64,000 nt of DNA from NCBI GenBank assembly GCA_900544765.1, contig UQWI01000011.1, positions 31,214 through 95,213 of the forward strand, given 5' to 3'. A program made the position numbers and the translations under genes. Position 1 is the stretch's first letter; each line of letters opens with the position of its first letter. Below, one piece after another: positions 8,945-18,424 of the stretch. The notes under the pieces were generated by a model that worked only from the letters and a program-made list of their open reading frames with translations, was not told the DNA's origin and ran no database searches. This DNA comes from an uncultured Eubacteriales bacterium. GTDB taxonomy: Bacteria; Bacillota; Clostridia; Oscillospirales; Oscillospiraceae.

Positions 8945-10582
8945 TCATTCAAATTCCAACGCTCCGAGAGCTATGCACTCGCCGCTCTGGCGGTCGAAAA
9001 GCATGATGTTCTCGCTGCCGGTTTTGACTCGCACCTTGGTGCCGAGCCTGAACAGCGTGCTGCCGAATACGACGCCGGTCAGCAGGTAATCGCCGACGCG
9101 AATCTTGATTGTAGACTCCATGCCGGTGGGCATGGCGCCGTATATCTCGCCGTCGAGGCCGCCGGTTTGGCTTATCTCGATGAACTCGGGGCGTATGCCG
9201 AGCACCAAATCCTCGTTTGTGAGAACAGGGTCGTCCTGGATGGAGAAGTCCTCCTCTGTCACCTTCGAGATATGGTAGCGGAAGGTCTCGTCCTTGTTGG
9301 ACTTCTCGACGTAGCCCTTGGCTTCGGCGGCCTTTCGGCGCACCTGCTCACGCTCCGAGGCGAGAGCGTCGCGGCGGGCGAACCAGGCGTTGAGCTCCAG
9401 CTTTTCCGCCGGGCGGAACAGGGCCTTGACATTGTCGAAAACCGTCAGCTCCACGGCGCCGTCGGCGCGCTGCGCCCCCCTGGCCTCGACAAAGTTTATG
9501 GCTGGGTTGCCGACGAAGTCAGCGACAAAGAGGTTGGCCGGGCGGTGATAGACGTCAAGCGGCGGCTCGTACTGCTGCAGTACGCCGTTATTGATGAGGC
9601 ATATCTGCGTGGCGAGGGTCATGGCCTCCATCTGGTCGTGCGTGACGTAGACAAAGGTGGAGCCCGTCTCAACGTGCAGGCGCTGCAGCTCATAGCGCAT
9701 TTCCAGGCGGAGCTTGGCGTCGAGGTTGGAGAGCGGCTCATCCATGAACAGCACGCTTGGCTCCGGTGCGAGGGTGCGCGCTATGGCGACGCGCTGCTGC
9801 TGGCCGCCGGAGAGCTCGGCGGGGTAGCGGTCCATGAACATGCCTATCTTGACGATGCGGCTCACGCGGCGGACGGTGAGGTCAATTTCCTCCTTGGTGA
9901 GCTTGCGCGTCTCGCGTACCACTTCGCCGTTCTTGACCAGTTCAAACTCGTCGTTTAGCTCGCCGCCGTTGGCCTGCGCGGACTTCTTCGCGCTCTCGGC
10001 CTTGGCGAGCATGGAGCTTATCTCGCCGGAGACGTCGGGCTTGTTCTCGAGGTGATAGCCGTAGAGCTTCTTCGCCGTGAACATGGAAATGTTAAAGGCG
10101 TCGATGAGCTTTATGTACAGCTTGTTCTCGTCGAGCTTGCCCTTCTTGTCGCGGCACTCCTCGATTATCCTGACTACTTCGTCGGGCTTCTGCAGTATCT
10201 CGGCCAGCTTCGCGGCGTTCTTCGCCTCAAAGTCAATCTTGGGCAGCGGCTCTTTTACGTTGCTCAGGCCGAAGGCGATGTTGTCGTATACGGTCATATT
10301 CGGCCAGAGGGCGTAGTTCTGGAACAGGAAGCCCACCTTGCGCTTGTTGGCCGGGACGTTGATGCCCATGTCGCTGTCGAACACAACCTGGTCGCCTATC
10401 GTGATGCGGCCGCTGGTGGGCGTCTCCAGACCGGCTATCATGCGCAGGGTGGTGGTCTTGCCGCAGCCGGAGGGGCCGAGCAGCGTGACAAAGGCGTTGT
10501 CCTCTATGACCATGCTCAGGTCCTCCACGGCGTAGAATTTGCCCCAGCGTTTGGTCACATGTTCAAGTCTTATTTCGGGCAT
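8945..10582 (-). CDS. ABC transporter ATP-binding protein with a large insertion (FbpC/PotA-like)
   Basis: 545-aa ATPase of the iron/spermidine/sugar importer class. Walker [10 protein letters not shown] at 36-44, Q-loop Gln88, signature LSGGQ at 257-261, Walker B with FMDEP at 279-283, H-loop His315, then a C-terminal TOBE-like region. The distance Q-loop to signature is about 170 residues where MalK-like proteins have about 50, so roughly 117 residues (about 107-235, Lys/Glu/Ala-rich, helical looking) are inserted in the helical subdomain that contacts the permease. The gene follows the permease by 3 nt. It energises the importer encoded with the two upstream genes. Confidence 0.9.
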   Translation of the reverse strand: MPEIRLEHVTKRWGKFYAVEDLSMVIEDNAFVTLLGPSGCGKTTTLRMIAGLETPTSGRITIGDQVVFDSDMGINVPANKRKVGFLFQNYALWPNMTVYDNIAFGLSNVKEPLPKIDFEAKNAAKLAEILQKPDEVVRIIEECRDKKGKLDENKLYIKLIDAFNISMFTAKKLYGYHLENKPDVSGEISSMLAKAESAKKSAQANGGELNDEFELVKNGEVVRETRKLTKEEIDLTVRRVSRIVKIGMFMDRYPAELSGGQQQRVAIARTLAPEPSVLFMDEPLSNLDAKLRLEMRYELQRLHVETGSTFVYVTHDQMEAMTLATQICLINNGVLQQYEPPLDVYHRPANLFVADFVGNPAINFVEARGAQRADGAVELTVFDNVKALFRPAEKLELNAWFARRDALASEREQVRRKAAEAKGYVEKSNKDETFRYHISKVTEEDFSIQDDPVLTNEDLVLGIRPEFIEISQTGGLDGEIYGAMPTGMESTIKIRVGDYLLTGVVFGSTLFRLGTKVRVKTGSENIMLFDRQSGECIALGALEFE

Positions 10583-10585
10583 GGT

Positions 10586-12415
10586 TTAACCTCCTATTCC
10601 CTTGTCCAGGCTGGCTCCGGTTATCTTGTTGACCAGGGCGTTGCAGACCAGAATCGTGATGATGAGCAGCAGGTTGATGCCGCTGGAGAAAGCGTAGAGG
10701 CCCATTTCGTCGAAGTAGTCGAGCGTGGTGGCCAGGATGAAGCCCTGGGTGCACAGCAGCATGAACAGGCTCAGCTCACGCAGGCAGGTCATGAAGGGCA
10801 GCAGGTAACCGCTTATGATGCTGGTCTTTTGGATGGGGATGATTATGCGGGTCATGCGCTTGACCCAGGGGATGTTGAGTATCATGGCGCTCTCTTCAAT
10901 CTCACCCGAGAGCTGAAGCATGGAGTTGAGCGCGCTGCGGCTGGCAAAGGGGATGTACTTGATGGTACCCACGATGATGAGCAGCGTGTAGGTGTTGAAA
11001 AGATTCAGGTGCTCGTTCGAGAAGAGCACGAAAAAGGCCGCGCCGACGGCGATGGACGGCATCAGGTAGGGCAGGAAGGCCATGGAGTTGACGTAGGTTG
11101 CCCACTTGCTGCGCCGCTTCTTGCTGACGGCGTAGCCTATCATGGTGCCGAGCGTGCCGGCGAGCAGCGCGCAGCATATGCTGACCCAGATGGTACCCTT
11201 GTAGGCGTTCCAGATTGTGTCATTGTATAAGATGCCTTTTTGTCCGTACATTCCGTTCTCGGTGATGTTCTCGCTGGTGAGCCACCACTTGGTGGTCAGA
11301 TTGCTGGGGTCGCCGGTGTACAGGAAGGAGTAGTCGCCGGGGTTGGGCAGGAAGGTCTCGAAGGCGAAGGAGACGATGGGGAAGATGCTGGTGAAGAAGG
11401 TCAGGATGATGAGTATGATTGCTATAACCACCCTGCCGGTCTTGCCGAGGTTTATTTTGGATATCTGCCCGCTCTTGCCTGTGACGGTGGTGTAGTTTTT
11501 GCGGCTCTGCAGGCTGAGCTGGTTGAGCAGCATGATGGCCACGCCGAATATCATCATTATGATGGCCAGGATGCTGGCCTCGCCGGTGTACTTGGAGTTC
11601 ATCGACACATACTTGGTCGAGAGCGTGGTGAAGTTCAGGTAGTGCGGCACGGGGTAGCTGCCCATGGCGCTGCCGAACACCAGCAGAATGGTGGAGAGTA
11701 TGGCGGGCTTGACCATGGGGAGGGTGATGCGGAACATTATCTTCCACTTGGGAGTGTCGAGTATGGTCGCGGCCTCCTCAAGGTTGGCGTCCATGTTGCG
11801 GAAAATGCCGCCTATCAGGATGTAGGCGAAGGGGGCGTAGTGCAGTCCCAGGACTATAACGCTCGGAAACAGCCCCACGCACCACCAGGCGGGCATCTCT
11901 ATGCCCAGCGTGGCGGCCAGCAGGCCGTTGGAGGTGCCGGTGACGGCGTTGGAGTTGAAGAGGTTCTGCCACACGACGGCGAGAGTCCACTGCGGCATGA
12001 TGTAGGGGAAGATAAAGATGCTGCTCAGGTATTTGCGGAAGGCCAGGTTCGTTCTCGTGACGAGGAAGGCCATTATGCCGCCGAAGAGTATGGACACAAC
12101 GCAGGCGCCCACGCTCATGAGCAGGGTGTTTATCAGCGGGGTCCAGAGGTTGGTCTTTGCCAGGTTGCTTGTAAAGAGGTCTATGTAGTTGACGAGCGTG
12201 TATCCCTCGGCCTGGCCGGTGAGGTGGGCGTCTATGGTGCCGGGGTGTATCGTTATGGTGTCCTGGATTATGGCCGCGATAGGCGCGAAGGTTGTGACGG
12301 TCACTACTATGCCCATAAGCAGGAGTATGACGTTGTAGGGCTTCGAGAGGTAGGTCTTGAGCCTGTTGAAGAGTATGGTCGACCTGCCGGCCCGGAGGGT
12401 GCTTGACTGGTTCAT
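10586..12415 (-). CDS. ABC transporter permease, fused two-domain (FbpB/AfuB-like)
   Basis: 609-aa permease with two copies of the binding-protein-dependent transport domain, as in FbpB/AfuB. It has about 12 hydrophobic segments; the EAA-type coupling loops are visible as EEAATILDTPKWKIMFRITLP (first half) and ESAMILNIPWVKRMTRIIIP (second half). The start at 12415 has a GGGGGAA ribosome site. It lies between the solute-binding protein and the ATPase genes. Family members move ferric iron or sugar phosphates; the neighbouring sensor genes favour sugar phosphate here (inference). Confidence 0.9.
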   Translation of the reverse strand: MNQSSTLRAGRSTILFNRLKTYLSKPYNVILLLMGIVVTVTTFAPIAAIIQDTITIHPGTIDAHLTGQAEGYTLVNYIDLFTSNLAKTNLWTPLINTLLMSVGACVVSILFGGIMAFLVTRTNLAFRKYLSSIFIFPYIMPQWTLAVVWQNLFNSNAVTGTSNGLLAATLGIEMPAWWCVGLFPSVIVLGLHYAPFAYILIGGIFRNMDANLEEAATILDTPKWKIMFRITLPMVKPAILSTILLVFGSAMGSYPVPHYLNFTTLSTKYVSMNSKYTGEASILAIIMMIFGVAIMLLNQLSLQSRKNYTTVTGKSGQISKINLGKTGRVVIAIILIILTFFTSIFPIVSFAFETFLPNPGDYSFLYTGDPSNLTTKWWLTSENITENGMYGQKGILYNDTIWNAYKGTIWVSICCALLAGTLGTMIGYAVSKKRRSKWATYVNSMAFLPYLMPSIAVGAAFFVLFSNEHLNLFNTYTLLIIVGTIKYIPFASRSALNSMLQLSGEIEESAMILNIPWVKRMTRIIIPIQKTSIISGYLLPFMTCLRELSLFMLLCTQGFILATTLDYFDEMGLYAFSSGINLLLIITILVCNALVNKITGASLDKGIGG

Positions 12416-12444
12416 ATGATTCCCCCGTTTTCTTGGTAAGTCAA

Positions 12445-12486
12445 GCGCCTCTGAACCGTTTTACGCGAGTCCAGAGGCGCTTTTTT
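12445..12486 (+). other. hairpin between solute-binding protein and permease genes
   Basis: A 9-bp perfect stem (GCGCCTCTG / CAGAGGCGC) with an 18-nt loop lies between two co-directional - strand genes. The T-run (TTTTTT) is on the + strand, so it would terminate antisense rather than operon transcription. On the operon mRNA it is a 3' stabilising hairpin behind the binding-protein gene. Confidence 0.6.
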
Positions 12487-12516
12487 CGCTTCGCGCCTCA
12501 CACCGGGCGCAAAGTG

Positions 12517-13902
12517 TTATGCGACAGCGTACTTGTCGAGAGTCTCAATCCAGCTGCCGACAGTGAATGCAACATCGGCGCAGTACTCGGGGTCCTCGAG
12601 CACGAGCTGGCCGTCGCCGACCCACCAGTCATAGCCGCGGTCGTTGAGGGCGTCGAACTCGACGGTCGTGCCGTCCTCGGCCATGCCGCCGGTCTGGTGA
12701 TGGTAGATTTCCTCGTTCTCAGCGGCGACCTCAGGGTTGGAGGAGTAGCCGCCGATGTCCTTGCCCCAGGCGGAGAAGCCGTCGGCCGTGCAGGTCATGT
12801 AGGCGATGAAGGCGCAGGCGGTCCAGGGCAGCGGGCTGTTCTCGGTGACGAACAGGTAGTGGCAGTAGCCAAAACCGCCGATGCCTGTGTAGTCGTCGTT
12901 GTAAGCGGCGACGGTGATGTTGTTCTTGGAGACGGTGGCGCTCTCCTCGACGCTGCGGAGCTTGGAGTAGACTATGAGGCCGAACTGGTCGGTCGCGGAG
13001 GCGTCGACGAGGGTGTTGCAGATGGGGCCGTCGTCGGTCTGGGCGTTGTAGCTGCCGACCCAGAGCTTAATCCAGGCGAGGGCGTACTTGCCGTTTTCGC
13101 CGAGGCCGAGGTCGGAGGCCTCAGACTCCATCTCGTCGATCGTGGGCTGGAAGTAGGCCTGCTCGTCGGCGGAGAGGGCGTCGAAGGCGTCCTTCAGCAT
13201 GGTGGCGTAGGTCTCTTCGGTGAGCATGTACAGGAAGTTCTTGCCGACCAGCTCGGAGTCGATGTCCATGAACAGGCCGTGGGCGTCCTCAGCGACGAAG
13301 TCCCAGACGTTGTTGAAGGCCTTGTCGCCGGTGTTGTTGTACATAAAGACCTTGTTCAGAGTCTGCAGCGGGAGATAGCCCTCGTACTCCTCGGGAGTGG
13401 TGCCGTTGGCGGTGGCCCAGTCGAGGGGGATGAAGGTGTCGAGGATGCCGGTCTGAACCATCTTGGACTCAATCTGGTTGCCGTCCTGGATGAGGGTCAT
13501 GGCAAAGGTGCCGGTGTCCTTCAGAGAGTCGCTGGTGAGCTGGCTGAAGATGTTGTTGTTCTTCGGCTGCTGCCAGTCTACCTGCATGTTGTAGCTCGGG
13601 TCGATGCTCTGCAGGTACTCGATGAAGAGCGGAAGGGCGGTGGCGCCGCGGCTGGAGTTGCCGATGCCGACAAAGGTCTTGCCGTTGGACTCCTCGATGG
13701 CCTTGGCGGCCAGCTCCTCAAGGGTCATGCCCTCGGCTTCCTTGATTATCTGCTGCGTAGCTGTGAGCTCGGTGTCATCGGGCGGGTTGTTGACGTCGCC
13801 GCCGGAGGTGCCGGGGGCGGGGGTGTCGGTGCTGCCGCAGGCCGCCAGGGCAAAGACCATGACCAGGGCGAGCAGCAGGGAGAGTATGCGTTTCATTTTC
13901 AT
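12517..13902 (-). CDS. ABC transporter solute-binding lipoprotein
   Basis: 461-aa extracellular solute-binding protein. The N-terminus is a lipoprotein signal (MKMKRILSLLLALVMVF then lipobox LAAC at about residue 21), followed by a Thr/Pro/Ser-rich linker. The start at 13902 is set by AAGGAGG; a longer frame from 13944 is not supported. The mature part binds the ligand for the downstream permease and ATPase. It is larger than AfuA/FbpA proteins (about 340 aa), and its ligand is not evident from sequence. It is transcribed divergently from the sensor operon. Confidence 0.88.
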   Translation of the reverse strand: MKMKRILSLLLALVMVFALAACGSTDTPAPGTSGGDVNNPPDDTELTATQQIIKEAEGMTLEELAAKAIEESNGKTFVGIGNSSRGATALPLFIEYLQSIDPSYNMQVDWQQPKNNNIFSQLTSDSLKDTGTFAMTLIQDGNQIESKMVQTGILDTFIPLDWATANGTTPEEYEGYLPLQTLNKVFMYNNTGDKAFNNVWDFVAEDAHGLFMDIDSELVGKNFLYMLTEETYATMLKDAFDALSADEQAYFQPTIDEMESEASDLGLGENGKYALAWIKLWVGSYNAQTDDGPICNTLVDASATDQFGLIVYSKLRSVEESATVSKNNITVAAYNDDYTGIGGFGYCHYLFVTENSPLPWTACAFIAYMTCTADGFSAWGKDIGGYSSNPEVAAENEEIYHHQTGGMAEDGTTVEFDALNDRGYDWWVGDGQLVLEDPEYCADVAFTVGSWIETLDKYAVA

Positions 13903-13931
13903 ATTTCCTCCTTCGTTATTTTGAATAAAAC

Positions 13932-13953
13932 CAGTTTGCCTCACGCAAACCTG
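13932..13953. promoter_or_regulatory. candidate operator upstream of the ABC operon
   Basis: An imperfect dyad, CAGTTTGC-N5-GCAAACCTG, followed by a further TGTTTG half-site, lies 30 nt upstream of the solute-binding protein start in the divergent region. It is a plausible site for the AraC-type regulator encoded at 16839-17579. No experimental consensus is available. Confidence 0.4.
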
Positions 13954-14046
13954 TTTGTTAAATTTATTCTAACGTTATCTTGAATGAAATAACAGTGGAC
14001 AAAACTGCGCTTTTTTGTACGATACTGATATTTTGGTGAAAACAGA

Positions 14047-14075
14047 TGAAACGGCAGGGGGCTTTGTGCTATAAT
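14047..14075 (+). promoter_or_regulatory. candidate promoter of the sensor operon
   Basis: A perfect TATAAT lies at 14070-14075, 35 nt before the start of the lipoprotein gene. The -35 at 17-bp spacing (TGAAAC) is poor, which would fit an activator-dependent promoter. Confidence 0.5.
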
Positions 14076-14110
14076 TAGTCGAAATCACGTTGAAGCCTGG
14101 AGGCGGTGTT

Positions 14111-15133
14111 TTGAAAAAGGCGGTTTGCATATGTCTGGCGCTGGCGCTCGCGCTGTTATCCGCCTGCGGAGAGCAGCCCGGCGAAGCGGAGCTGTCCCTG
14201 GCCCCGCCCGAGGACGAGCGCCTGGTGGTCTACACCTCGCACAAGCAGGAGCTGTGGTGGCCCATCGTGCGCGAATTTGAGGAGCGGACGGGCATATGGG
14301 TCGACGTCGTGACGGGAGGCAGCAACGAGCTGCTCGAGCGCATCTCTGAGGAGGCTGAGTCGCCGCGCGCGGACGTCATGTTCGGCGGAGGTGTGGACAC
14401 AATCGAGGTCTACCGTGACTATTTGGAGCCGTACACGGCGGAGGGCATAGAGCATGTCCCGGAGGACTACCGCTCAGAGGGCGGGCTCTGGACGCCGTTT
14501 TCCGTGCTGCCCGTGGTCATCATATATAACACCAGGCTCATAGACGACGGGGCCGTAACCTGCTGGCAGGACCTGCTCGAGCCCGCTTTCCGGGGAAAGA
14601 TAGCATTTGCGGACCCGGCAGTTTCAGGTTCCAGCTTCACCTCGCTTGTGACCATGCTGTATGCCCTGGAAGGCGACGTGGATACCAACCTGCGCGCTTT
14701 CGCCGGGAATTTGGGCGGTCGTGAACTCGACAGCTCGGGCGACGTGCTGACCGGCGTGTCCGACGGCAGCTTCTGGATAGGTGTGACGCTCGAGGAGACG
14801 GCGCTGAAACGGGTAGACGCCGGAGACAGCCTGCGCCTGGTTTACCCGGACGACGGGACTAGCCTGGTCCCCGACGGCAGCGCCATCGTCAAGGGTGCGG
14901 CACATCCCGACAACGCAAAGCGGTTTATAGATTTTACGCTCAGCCCCGAGGTGCAGAAGCTGCTGCTCGAGCAGTACCGCCGCCCGGTGCGCACGGACAT
15001 CGCTCTCACGGGCGAGCTGCCCGGTGAGGAAGATATGCAGGTGCTCGACTACGACGTGGCCTGGGCCAGCTCCCACCACGACACTGTGCTGATGAGCTGG
15101 GCCTTCTACCTGGACAAGGAGGATACGGCATGA
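14111..15133 (+). CDS. solute-binding lipoprotein, likely sensor component (AfuA/HptA-like)
   Basis: 340-aa periplasmic-binding protein of the Fe3+/sugar-phosphate (AfuA) class. A TTG start at 14111 is chosen because GGAGG ends 7 nt upstream; the earlier TTG at 14090 has none. Signal peptide MKKAVCICLALALALLSACG with lipobox LSAC. The mature protein shows VVYTSHKQELWWPIVREFE and FGGGVDTIEVY typical of the class. Its stop overlaps the histidine kinase start (ATGA), the same order as hptA-hptS-hptR in staphylococci, where the binding protein senses hexose phosphate. Sensor function is an inference from this order. Confidence 0.85.
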   Translation: MKKAVCICLALALALLSACGEQPGEAELSLAPPEDERLVVYTSHKQELWWPIVREFEERTGIWVDVVTGGSNELLERISEEAESPRADVMFGGGVDTIEVYRDYLEPYTAEGIEHVPEDYRSEGGLWTPFSVLPVVIIYNTRLIDDGAVTCWQDLLEPAFRGKIAFADPAVSGSSFTSLVTMLYALEGDVDTNLRAFAGNLGGRELDSSGDVLTGVSDGSFWIGVTLEETALKRVDAGDSLRLVYPDDGTSLVPDGSAIVKGAAHPDNAKRFIDFTLSPEVQKLLLEQYRRPVRTDIALTGELPGEEDMQVLDYDVAWASSHHDTVLMSWAFYLDKEDTA

Positions 15134-16836
15134 AGCGCTTCCTCTCATCGTCCTTCCGCAACCGCCTGTTCGTGGGCTTCCTCTGCGGCTCGCTGATACC
15201 GCTGCTGGTCTGCTCTGCTCTTCTGCTACAGATTTTCCGCCTGCAAATGACGCAGGACGCCAAGGACGAGGCGCAGGAGGAGCTCGCCGATGCCGCGCAG
15301 CAGCTCGACGAGACGGTGGAGCTGTTTGTACACGCGGCCAGGGCCGTGGAGGCCGACGGTATTATAGCGGACGCGCTGGAAAGCGGGCTCGCCGACGACC
15401 CGGTTGTGTATAACCGGTTCCTTGAGCTCACGGGCTCAATACGCGGTTCTGCCTGCATTGAGCTGTACGATGCCTCCGGCAGGCAGCTCTACTCTACGCG
15501 CAGCCTCGCCCACTCGGAGCCGCTGCCCACGCGCTGGGGCCTGCTGTACGCCGCCTCCGGCCGACTGTCGCCCGTGTTCCGGCCGGGGGACGACGTCTCG
15601 GGCTCCGACGGCACCTGCCTCGCAGGCGCCGTGCCGCTCTCGGGGGAGAGCGGAGGAAACGCGGGCTACCTGCTGGTGCGCTTTTCGCAGTCGGATTTGG
15701 ACAGGCTGATGGACAGCGCCGTGCCGTCAGGGAACGACTTGCTGCTGCTCAGCTCGTTCTGGCGCAGCGTGTACTGCTCGCAGCCGTCGCTTGCGGACAG
15801 CCTGTCCGAAGAATTGCGCGAGCGGCTGCTCTCGGGCGCCGGGCTCAACAGCGGCCAGGACGAATTCAGCTACAGCGTCGCGCGCAGCGCGCCCACCGGG
15901 CTCTACATAGTCCTGCGCCAGCCGAAGGTGTTCACCAGCGACACGATATCCCTCGTCTACGCCATCAGCGGCGCCTGCGCGCTGGTGTGCATAGCCGTGT
16001 CCGTGCTCCTGAGCCTGACGCTCAGCCGCCAGCTGTCGCGGCCGGTCAGCCGCCTGCACGCCGCGATAGAGGAGGTCTCAAGCCGCAACAACCTCGACGT
16101 CTATGTCCAGCCCGAGCACGACGACGAGCTGGGTGCTTTGGCCGAGCGCTTCAACGGAATGCTCATCGCGCTCAAGCGCAACCAGGAGCAGCTCGTTGAG
16201 AACCAGCGTGAGCTCAATGAGGCGCAGATACGCATGCTGCAGGCCCAGCTGAACCCGCACTTCCTGTGCAATACCCTCGACACCATGAAGTGGTTCGGCA
16301 AGATAAACAAGGTGCCCGAGGTGGCGGTGATGTCGACGGATTTGGCGGACATACTGCGTTTTTGCGTTTCTCCGGAGGAGTTCGTGCCGCTCAGCCGCGA
16401 GCTCGAGCTCATAGGCCGCTATGTTGAGATACAGCGCATACGCTTTTCCGGTTCCTTCACCTTCAGGGTAGATGTCCCGGAGGAGCTTGAAGGAGCCCTG
16501 GTGCCTAAGATGATTCTCCAGCCCATAGTCGAGAACGCGCTTTTGCACGGCCTGGAGGACGTGCCCGACGGCGTCGTCGAGGTCTTGGCGCGCGCGGACG
16601 GCGAGGTGCTGAAGATATGCGTCTCGGATAGCGGGCACGGCATCCCGGCAGAGCTCGAGGGCGAGTATTCCTGCCGGGGGGAGGAGCGCTCGCGCGGGCA
16701 TCTGGGGCTCTACAACGTGGACACCATCATAAGGAAACACTACGGCGCCGGTTACGGCCTGCGCCTTGAAAACCGCAAGGACGGGCCGGGTACGGTGGTC
16801 ACGGCCACGCTGCCGCTCGTGTACAAGGAGGCATAG
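15130..16836 (+). CDS. sensor histidine kinase, YesM/LytS type
   Basis: 568-aa membrane kinase. First membrane segment at about 12-35, an extracellular sensor domain of about 240 residues, second membrane segment at about 277-300, HAMP (LSRQLSRPVSRL), then the YesM-type His box LNPHFLCNTLDTMKW with His377 as the phosphorylation site, and a HATPase domain with PIVENALLHGLED and DSGHGIP. It starts inside the stop of the lipoprotein gene and ends 2 nt before the response regulator. It probably reads ligand binding through the adjacent lipoprotein. Confidence 0.93.
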   Translation: MKRFLSSSFRNRLFVGFLCGSLIPLLVCSALLLQIFRLQMTQDAKDEAQEELADAAQQLDETVELFVHAARAVEADGIIADALESGLADDPVVYNRFLELTGSIRGSACIELYDASGRQLYSTRSLAHSEPLPTRWGLLYAASGRLSPVFRPGDDVSGSDGTCLAGAVPLSGESGGNAGYLLVRFSQSDLDRLMDSAVPSGNDLLLLSSFWRSVYCSQPSLADSLSEELRERLLSGAGLNSGQDEFSYSVARSAPTGLYIVLRQPKVFTSDTISLVYAISGACALVCIAVSVLLSLTLSRQLSRPVSRLHAAIEEVSSRNNLDVYVQPEHDDELGALAERFNGMLIALKRNQEQLVENQRELNEAQIRMLQAQLNPHFLCNTLDTMKWFGKINKVPEVAVMSTDLADILRFCVSPEEFVPLSRELELIGRYVEIQRIRFSGSFTFRVDVPEELEGALVPKMILQPIVENALLHGLEDVPDGVVEVLARADGEVLKICVSDSGHGIPAELEGEYSCRGEERSRGHLGLYNVDTIIRKHYGAGYGLRLENRKDGPGTVVTATLPLVYKEA

Positions 16837-16838
16837 GA

Positions 16839-17579
16839 ATGTTGAAAGTGCTGGTCGTTGAGGACGAGGAGCTCATAAGGCGCGGCATAGTCCTGGCCGT
16901 GGACTGGGCGGCTCTGGGCTGTGTGGTAGTCGGCGAGGCATCCAACGGCGAGGAGGCGCTTGAGGCCGTGGAGCGGCTGAACCCGTCGCTTATCATAACC
17001 GATTTGAAGATGCCCCGCATGGACGGCATAGAGATGCTCCGCCGCCTGCGCGAGCGCGGCAACAACGCGTATGTGATAATCCTCACGGCCTACGACAGCT
17101 TCGAGTATGCGCAGAGCGCCCTGCGCCTGGGAGCGGTGGACTTCCTGCTGAAGCCCTTCCACGACGGGGATTTGGAGCAGGCTGTGCTCGGTGTACGCAA
17201 GCGCATAGACGGCAGCGGCGGCGCGCAGCCGGTGCTGTCTCTCAAAAAGGGCGATAAGAGCCGCTATGTTCTCGAAGCCATGGACTACATAGGCGAGCAC
17301 TACGCTGACCCTGGTATAAGCGTCGGCTCCATCGCGGCGCACCTGGGCATAAGCGAGGGGCATCTGAGCCACACGTTTAAGAAGGAGACGGATTACACCC
17401 TTCTCAACTACCTCACGCGTTACAGGATACACAAGTCTATGGAGCTGCTGCGAGGCGGTAAGCTGAAGGTTTACGAGGTGGCGGAGCGCGTGGGTTACCG
17501 GGATATAACGCACTTCTCGTCGACTTTTAAAAAGGTTGTGGGCATTTCGCCCTCGGAGTACCAGGACACCCGGGGCTGA
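16839..17579 (+). CDS. response regulator with AraC-type DNA-binding domain (YesN type)
   Basis: 246-aa regulator. Receiver domain at 1-120 with phospho-acceptor Asp55 (ITDLKMPRMDG), switch Thr (ILTAYDS) and Lys (LLKPF). An AraC/XylS double HTH fills 140-246 (VGSIAAHLGISEGHLSHTFKKE ... VAERVGYRDITHFSSTFKK). It is unusually compact for the YesN group. Likely target: the divergent ABC operon, with candidate sites at 13932-13953. Confidence 0.93.
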   Translation: MLKVLVVEDEELIRRGIVLAVDWAALGCVVVGEASNGEEALEAVERLNPSLIITDLKMPRMDGIEMLRRLRERGNNAYVIILTAYDSFEYAQSALRLGAVDFLLKPFHDGDLEQAVLGVRKRIDGSGGAQPVLSLKKGDKSRYVLEAMDYIGEHYADPGISVGSIAAHLGISEGHLSHTFKKETDYTLLNYLTRYRIHKSMELLRGGKLKVYEVAERVGYRDITHFSSTFKKVVGISPSEYQDTRG

Positions 17580-17594
17580 GATGGAGGGATGAGC

Positions 17595-18254
17595 ATGATA
17601 AAAGCCATAATATTTGATTTGGACGGCGTGCTGATAAGTACGGACGAGCTGCACTACCGCGCCTGGAAGGCGCTCGCCGACAGGCTGGGCGTGCCGTTTG
17701 ACCGCGCGCAGAACGACCGCTGCCGGGGCATCTCGCGCATGGACAGTCTGGAAATAGTGCTGGAGCGCTCTCCGGTGAAGTACACGCTCCGGGAGAAGGA
17801 GGCCTTCGCCGCGGAGAAGAACGAAAACTACCGCTCCATGCTCGCGTCATTGACGGAGTCAGACGTGCCGGAGGGCGTCCTGCCGACGCTTGCGCTGCTC
17901 AAAAAGCGCGGCTACAGCCTGGCCCTGGCCTCGGCGAGCAAAAACGCGCCGCTCATTTTGGAACGCACCGGCCTCGGCGCATATCTCGACGCGGTGGCCG
18001 ACGGGAACTGCGTCACACGCTCAAAACCCGACCCGGAAGTTTTCCTGGTCGCGGCGGAAAAGCTCGGCATAGCTCCGGGCGAGTGCGCCGCGGTGGACGA
18101 CGCTCTCGCCGGGGTTGAAGCCGCCCGCGCCGCCGGGATGCTGGCCGTGGGGTACGGCGACTCCGCCGCGAGCGGGGCGGGGGATATCAACCTGGAGCGC
18201 TTTTCGCAATTGGCCGAAGTTTTCACCGTACCGGGGGAGCCGGTCAAGGCCTGA
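17595..18254 (+). CDS. pgmB: beta-phosphoglucomutase-like HAD hydrolase
   Basis: 219-aa HAD-superfamily protein close to beta-phosphoglucomutase. Nucleophile motif FDLDGVLIS with the second Asp, the cap segment CRGISRMDSLEIVL that matches the PGM cap, motif II SASKNAP, Lys in RSKPDPEVF, and motif DDALAGVEAA. The ATG at 17595 has GGAGGG 6 nt upstream; the ATG at 17589 directly abuts that site. It lies 15 nt after the response regulator and is probably co-transcribed, consistent with sugar-phosphate use. Other HAD phosphatases of similar fold cannot be ruled out. Confidence 0.82.
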   Translation: MIKAIIFDLDGVLISTDELHYRAWKALADRLGVPFDRAQNDRCRGISRMDSLEIVLERSPVKYTLREKEAFAAEKNENYRSMLASLTESDVPEGVLPTLALLKKRGYSLALASASKNAPLILERTGLGAYLDAVADGNCVTRSKPDPEVFLVAAEKLGIAPGECAAVDDALAGVEAARAAGMLAVGYGDSAASGAGDINLERFSQLAEVFTVPGEPVKA

Positions 18255-18278
18255 AGCGGGACAGTACAAAACGCAATG

Positions 18279-18306
18279 CGCCCGGGCGGCTGCTGCCGCC
18301 CGGGCG
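18279..18306 (+). terminator. probable terminator
   Basis: A perfect 12-bp GC stem (CGCCCGGGCGGC and complement) with loop TGCT lies 24 nt after the HAD gene. The following T-content is modest, so termination may be partial. Confidence 0.65.
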
Positions 18307-18363
18307 TATCTCTGTCGCGCGGCTGCCGCGTGGCTTGCGCTGCGCCGCGTTGTTTCATTGTAC

Positions 18364-18392
18364 TGGAATTGCGGGCGGCATGCTGTTATAAT
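18364..18392 (+). promoter_or_regulatory. candidate promoter of the nuclease operon
   Basis: TATAAT at 18387-18392 lies about 33 nt upstream of the metallophosphoesterase start; the -35 hexamer at 17-bp spacing (TGGAAT) is weak. Confidence 0.5.
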
Positions 18393-18424
18393 AGGGGCAG
18401 GAAACATATCGAAAGGTGCCGACT

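Noticed and set aside
8939..12406. Very long open frames on the + strand opposite the ABC transporter genes (up to about 390 codons).
   Set aside because: They mirror the codon bias of the well-supported - strand genes, lack ribosome sites and show His/Val/Leu-rich composition typical of antisense frames.
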